DNA of 64,000 nucleotides from Amycolatopsis benzoatilytica AK 16/65 (lineage in GTDB: Bacteria; Actinomycetota; Actinomycetes; Mycobacteriales; Pseudonocardiaceae): NCBI RefSeq assembly GCF_000383915.1, contig NZ_KB912942.1:5420367-5484366 (forward strand), read 5' to 3'. The translations under genes were made by a program, and so were the position numbers. Of the stretch, positions 58,857 to 64,000 are shown in pieces. The notes under the pieces were generated by a model. It did no database searches, was not told the origin of the DNA, and saw only the letters and a list, made by a program, of their open reading frames with translations. Each line of letters opens with the position of its first letter. The stretch's first letter is position 1.

Positions 58857-60020
58857 TCAAGCTGCTGGGTTCGGTGTCGTAGAGTTGTGGTTGGCGGGTC
58901 CGGGAAGTGACTTGTCCGAAGAGCCGGCCGTCGGGGTAGGGCTGGTCGCGCTGGATGTCAGAGTCGCCCCCGCGTGTCCTCCCGGGCCCGCCGCTCGTGT
59001 CTGCCGGCGCTGGTCGGCGATCATGACTCGCCAGACGTGGTCGGCCAGACGGCGTTTCAGGCAGCGCATCGCTTCTTTGTGAGTCTTGCCCTCGGCGATC
59101 TTGCGGTCGTAGTAGAGGCGTCCTCTGGTTCCGGACATGCGCACCTGGGTCAAGGCGATCGTGTGCAGGGCATTGTTCAGCTTGCGGTCGCCCTGGCGCG
59201 ACAGCCGGTGCCGCGCCGTGCCGGCGCTGGCGATCTCGATCGGCGCCGCGCCGGCGTGGACGGCGAAGGCCGCTGCTGTCGGGAACCGCGAGGCGCGACC
59301 GGTGCGCCCGATCAGCCGCGCGGCCACCACCGGGCCTATGCCGACGACGTCGGGCAGGCTGCTGCCGGAATCGGCGACGGCCTGCTGCATGCGCTTCTGG
59401 TTCGTCTTCACACGGGTGTCCAGTGCGCGGATGTCGGCGACCAGGTCCCGCGCGAGGTCCTTGCGGGCCTGCTCCGCCGGAGAGGCCGGCCGGACCCGCG
59501 CCAGCATCGCGGCCGCCTGGCCGGCGGTCAGGTCGGCGGGTGCGCCGCCGGGCATCAGTTCGCGCAGCAGGGCGTGCAGCTGGTTGACCGTCCGGGTGCG
59601 TTGCCGGGTGAGGTTGGTCCGCCGCTCGTCGAGCATCCCCAGCACCGTCGAGAGCCCCTCGGCGGTCACCGGGGTCCCGTCGCCCTGCAGCGCTGCCACG
59701 CTGGCCGCCGCCGCGGCGTCCAGGGCGTCGTTCTTCCGGCGGCCCCGCGAGAGCTGCCGCACCCGCGCGGTCGCGGTCGCGGGGACGTCCACGACGGTCT
59801 CGCCCCGCGCGGTGAGCCACTGCGCCAGATGACGGCCGAGCCCCCAGGCGTTTTCCACCGCCCAGCGGCGTTGCCCGAACCGCCGGGCCCAGACCAGCAG
59901 CTTCCGGTATTCCGGCAATGCCGCGTCGATGCGGACGGTGTCCAGCGTCGCGTCGCTGCCCGGGTCGAGCGCCGCCGCAGTGTGACTGGACTTGTGCGGG
60001 TCGACTCCGATCACGACCAT
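58857..60020 (-). CDS. IS110-family DEDD transposase/recombinase
   Basis: 387 residues. RuvC-like DEDD residues D7 (GVDPHK), E56 (WAVENAWG), D98 and D101 (RKNDALDA). The C-terminal Tnp_20 domain has the predicted nucleophile S265 in PIEIASAGTARHRLSRQGD. IS110 recombinases cut and rejoin donor and target DNA under direction of a structured RNA from the same element. The ATG at 60020 follows GGAAGG. No frameshift or stop interrupts the gene, so it appears intact. Confidence 0.93.
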   Translation of the reverse strand: MVVIGVDPHKSSHTAAALDPGSDATLDTVRIDAALPEYRKLLVWARRFGQRRWAVENAWGLGRHLAQWLTARGETVVDVPATATARVRQLSRGRRKNDALDAAAAASVAALQGDGTPVTAEGLSTVLGMLDERRTNLTRQRTRTVNQLHALLRELMPGGAPADLTAGQAAAMLARVRPASPAEQARKDLARDLVADIRALDTRVKTNQKRMQQAVADSGSSLPDVVGIGPVVAARLIGRTGRASRFPTAAAFAVHAGAAPIEIASAGTARHRLSRQGDRKLNNALHTIALTQVRMSGTRGRLYYDRKIAEGKTHKEAMRCLKRRLADHVWRVMIADQRRQTRAAGPGGHAGATLTSSATSPTPTAGSSDKSLPGPANHNSTTPNPAA

Positions 60021-60054
60021 CAACCGCGTTCCTTCCTCGTCAGATACGGGAAAC

Positions 60055-60195
60055 CGCGGTCGACATTCCGACTTTCAGCTTGTGGTGCCCGAACCTCTGT
60101 TGAGTCAGACCGCAGCCGGTGCCGGACCAGGACACACACCCTCAACGAGCCAGCCCGCACAAGGGCGGCAGGAATCTCACGAGCGATCCCAGCCC
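60055..60195 (-). ncRNA. Predicted IS110 bridge RNA with four guide segments
   Basis: Minus-strand transcript in the 5' noncoding region (ends uncertain). Reading 5' to 3': AGATTCC (60177-60171) equals the left target side (window 60267-60261); TTGAGGG (60145-60139) is complementary to the right target side in the element's orientation (58836-58842). ACAGAGG (60100-60094) equals the right IS end (58851-58845); AAGTCGG (60074-60068) is complementary to the left IS end (60256-60262). A GC hairpin (CCGCCC/GCGGG) separates the first two. Order and sense match the target loop and donor loop of known bridge RNAs. Confidence 0.75.
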
Positions 60196-60260
60196 GGCAC
60201 TTCCGGCAGACTACGACCAGTGATCAGCCAGCCAATCCAACCGGTCACCACATACAAGTC

Positions 60261-60299
60261 GGAATCTGAGTCCGGCAAGGGGCCCCTCACGGACGTCGG
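60261..60299. repeat. Right half of the split REP-like palindrome
   Basis: GGAATCTGAGTCCGGCAAGG then GGCCCCTCACGGACGTCGG. The outer GACGTC on both halves shows they were one element. Confidence 0.9.
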
Positions 60300-60390
60300 G
60301 GCAGTTGAGGATGTCGGGGCCCACGACGGACGTCGCCGGGTACCTGACTGAACCGTCTCCCCGCCGTCCGCCATCGCTTACCATGGCCGG

Positions 60391-61062
60391 ATGACCGCGA
60401 ATGCCTACAATCGCCGCGAGCGCCCGGCCAAGCCCGCGCTGAGCCGCGAAGGCATCGTCGCGACCGCGCTGGCCATCGTCCGCGACGAAGGCACCGAGCG
60501 CATCACCATGCGCCGGCTCGCGAAAGAGCTGGACACCGGACCCGCTTCGCTCTATGTGTACATCCGAGACACCGACGAGCTGCACGCCGCGGTGCTGGAC
60601 GAACTGCTCGGCCAGGTCGCCGCGCCGGCCACCGGGCCCTGGCGCAGTCGCTTGTGGACGGTCATCTCGACCTACCGCGACATCCTCTACGCCTACCCCG
60701 GCCTCGCCCGGGTCGCCCTGGTGACCCCGCTGACCGGACCGAACTACCTCAAAACGGTCGACACCGTCCTCGGTCTCCTCGCCGAAGCCGGCATCCCGGC
60801 CGCGCAAGCCGCCTGGACGGTCGACTTGCTCCTGCTCGTCGCCACCGCCAGCGCGGTCGAACACGGCACCCGCGCCACCAGCCCGACCGCGGACCAGGCG
60901 CACGACACCCTCGCCGAGACCGTTCGGTCGATCTCCCCGCGGACCCACCCGCACATCGCCGCCGCGGGCGAGAACCTGTTGTCCGGCGACGGGGACGCGC
61001 GTTCCCAGTGGGCGATCGACACTCTGCTCAACGGCGCCCGCACCACCCCGCTGCCGGACTGA
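60391..61062 (+). CDS. TetR-family regulator with TetR_C-type ligand domain
   Basis: 223 residues. Helix-turn-helix ITMRRLAKELDTGPASLYVYIRDTDEL, then a tetracycline-repressor-like C-terminal domain (WRSRLWTVISTYRDILYAYPGLARVAL). No divergent or adjacent target gene can be assigned, since the IS lies upstream. Start at 60391. Confidence 0.88.
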   Translation: MTANAYNRRERPAKPALSREGIVATALAIVRDEGTERITMRRLAKELDTGPASLYVYIRDTDELHAAVLDELLGQVAAPATGPWRSRLWTVISTYRDILYAYPGLARVALVTPLTGPNYLKTVDTVLGLLAEAGIPAAQAAWTVDLLLLVATASAVEHGTRATSPTADQAHDTLAETVRSISPRTHPHIAAAGENLLSGDGDARSQWAIDTLLNGARTTPLPD

Positions 61063-61298
61063 ACCCGGCCGAGTGGTCTAAACCTCAGCACTCCGGCGAG
61101 TCCACAATGGACGCACGGCCGATATCTGCGGTTACCGCCGGAATGTCCGCTTGATCGATTCCCGCAGTTCGCATACTTGATCGCCTCCCTCCTTTCGTAG
61201 GTGTCCGCGGAATAACCCGCCGATCTACCTTTACTGCGTTCTCCCCGCACAAAATCCCCGTCCCCGCTTCTTTTTCGGCATGCCCGAAGGAGTTCAGA
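61063..61298 (+). promoter_or_regulatory. Leader region of the secreted cysteine protease
   Basis: No gene seen. Its 3' end is less GC-rich than its surroundings and carries GAAGGAG nine bases before the protease ATG. No clear operator. Confidence 0.4.
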
Positions 61299-62192
61299 AT
61301 GCAACTCGGAAAAACGCCTGCGGTGCTTTCCCTGCTCGCTGCCGCCGGCCTCGCCGCCGCACTGGGCGCCGGCCCCGCCGCCGCGGCCGTCCAGCACCAT
61401 CCTCAGCACCAGAAGCACGGCCTGGGCCTGAACATCGCCGGCCTGCGCGCCGCACAGACCCGGATGCACGCCCACACCGCCACCGCTCAGGCGGTCCACC
61501 CGCGGGCCACCGCGGAGCTCCCGTCCAGCGGCGATCTCACCCAGTACGCGAACGCGCCGGGCGACCAGGGCCAGGTCGGCTCGTGCGTCACCTGGGCCAC
61601 CGGCTACACCGGCTACGGCGTGCTGATGAACGAGCAGGGCATCAGCGGCGGCCCGATGGCGCCGATGTTCATCTACAGCCAGATCGCGAAGGGCAACGAC
61701 CAGGGCACCTGGGCGAGCGTCGCGCTGCCGATGGAACAGCAGCAGGGCATCGACACCAAATCCGACTACTGGCAGGGCGATTTCGACTACACCACTCAGC
61801 CCGACCAGAACGAAAAGGCGAATGCCGCACAGTACAAGCTGTCCGGCTTCACACAATTGTCGACCAGCGGCACCGCGGCCCGCAACGATATCGAGAACGC
61901 CATTTCCCAGGGCGAGCCGGTGGCGATCGGGTTCACCGTGCACCAGAGCTTCATGGACCTGAACAGCCAGACCGCGAGCGACTACTCCTACCTGCCCGGC
62001 GACTCCAGCAGCGACCCGGTGGTCGGCGGCCACGAGGTCACCATCGTCGCTTACAACGACCAGGGCGTGAAAATCGAGAACAGCTGGGGCTCCGGCTGGG
62101 GCGACAGCGGCTTCGTGACTGTGCCGTGGAGCTTCTTCAACACCGGCGACGTCGACGAGGTCAACGCGATGGGCAAACTCGTTCAGGGCTGA
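61299..62192 (+). CDS. Secreted papain-family (C1) cysteine peptidase
   Basis: 297 residues. Sec signal peptide (basic K5, hydrophobic 8-24, AxA at 28-30), a His-rich pro-region (about 31-72), then a papain fold. The Cys site is GQVGSCVTWATG (C96, preceding Gln as oxyanion residue), H245 is in GGHEVTIVAYND, and N261 in ENSWGSGWGDSGF completes the triad. Bacterial C1 peptidases of this type degrade proteins outside the cell. Strong Shine-Dalgarno GAAGGAG. Confidence 0.9.
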   Translation: MQLGKTPAVLSLLAAAGLAAALGAGPAAAAVQHHPQHQKHGLGLNIAGLRAAQTRMHAHTATAQAVHPRATAELPSSGDLTQYANAPGDQGQVGSCVTWATGYTGYGVLMNEQGISGGPMAPMFIYSQIAKGNDQGTWASVALPMEQQQGIDTKSDYWQGDFDYTTQPDQNEKANAAQYKLSGFTQLSTSGTAARNDIENAISQGEPVAIGFTVHQSFMDLNSQTASDYSYLPGDSSSDPVVGGHEVTIVAYNDQGVKIENSWGSGWGDSGFVTVPWSFFNTGDVDEVNAMGKLVQG

Positions 62193-62212
62193 TTTTCCGC
62201 ATCCCCACAAAG

Positions 62213-62248
62213 AAAACGGCCCCGGGACGCGAGTCCCGGGGCCGTTTT
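62213..62248. terminator. Bidirectional intrinsic terminator
   Basis: AAAACGGCCCCGGGAC, CGCG-type loop, GTCCCGGGGCCGTTTT. Flanked by A and T runs on both sides, between two convergent genes (protease and katG). Confidence 0.9.
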
Positions 62249-62263
62249 CCGTTGCTGCTCAGG

Positions 62264-64000
<1,737 letters not shown>

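Larger units (their letters stand above)
58843..60262 (-). mobile_element. IS110-family insertion sequence in a REP-like palindrome
   Basis: About 1.42 kb. Both sides are the two halves of one palindrome, which joins perfectly as TTGAGGG-AATCTGAG when the element is removed with one copy of GG. There are no terminal inverted repeats and no long target duplication, as usual for IS110. The transposase is on the minus strand, its stop only 14 bp from the right end, and about 240 bp of noncoding DNA precede it. That layout is the IS110 group (noncoding RNA upstream) rather than IS1111. Confidence 0.88.

Overview
The window is about 70% GC, with dense, often overlapping genes, many GTG/TTG starts and typical actinobacterial families: SigK/RskA, mycofactocin-linked alcohol oxidation, EspG/WXG secretion genes, DrrAB exporters and SARP regulators. 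Together with a vanHAX cassette of the glycopeptide-producer type this points to Pseudonocardiaceae, most likely Amycolatopsis. I found no tRNA, rRNA or CRISPR array. Two genes are cut by the window edges: a Mg-type P-ATPase at the left and katG at the right.

Layout. 1-6 kb: P-type ATPase, then sigK-rskA, a membrane molybdopterin oxidoreductase and a fasciclin lipoprotein, with three matching SigK-like promoters. 6-7.5 kb: a monooxygenase that has lost its 5' end. 7.6-20.3 kb: a methylotrophy/diol-oxidation block (nickel/cobalt permease, NDMA-dependent methanol dehydrogenase, MoxR ATPase, VWA protein, MftM-like methyltransferase, SatP-type permease, MnoSR-like two-component system, a second iron-type alcohol dehydrogenase, a GAF regulator and DUF779). 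Related palindromes lie upstream of both dehydrogenase regions. 20.8-26.9 kb: glycopeptide resistance, vanH-vanA-vanX plus a murG paralogue, vanSR and vanY, with two near-identical 55-bp promoter boxes.

26.9-32.9 kb: several small regulator/target pairs, an unannotated 41-residue Cys-rich peptide, and a spermidine operon made of an ODC-AdoMetDC fusion and a spermidine synthase. 33-37.5 kb: an operon of ribbon-helix-helix protein, DUF4097 protein, DrrA/DrrB exporter and P450. 37.6-37.8 kb: a tandem array of 30-bp palindromic units. 37.9-41.2 kb: iron uptake by an EfeU-EfeO fusion and EfeB behind an iron box. 41.2-47 kb: small redox and efflux genes and a decayed stretch. 47.1-48.9 kb: a PopR-like regulator and two ClpP genes, one lacking the catalytic serine. 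49-51.9 kb: a mannosyltransferase, a glycosidase-like protein and a PadR regulator. 52-56 kb: a six-gene EspG/WXG type VII accessory operon. 56-58.7 kb: a histidine kinase with an unusual response-regulator/SARP fusion.

58.8-60.3 kb holds an IS110 element inserted in the loop of a genomic palindrome. Its 5' noncoding region carries four 7-nt guide matches (left target, right target, left donor, right donor) in the order and strand sense expected of an IS110 bridge RNA. The palindrome belongs to a family of about nine copies in this window, mostly at gene 3' ends, so the element appears to be guided to a REP-like repeat. I consider this the most interesting observation here.

All functional names come from recognising protein families and motifs by eye; no search was run.
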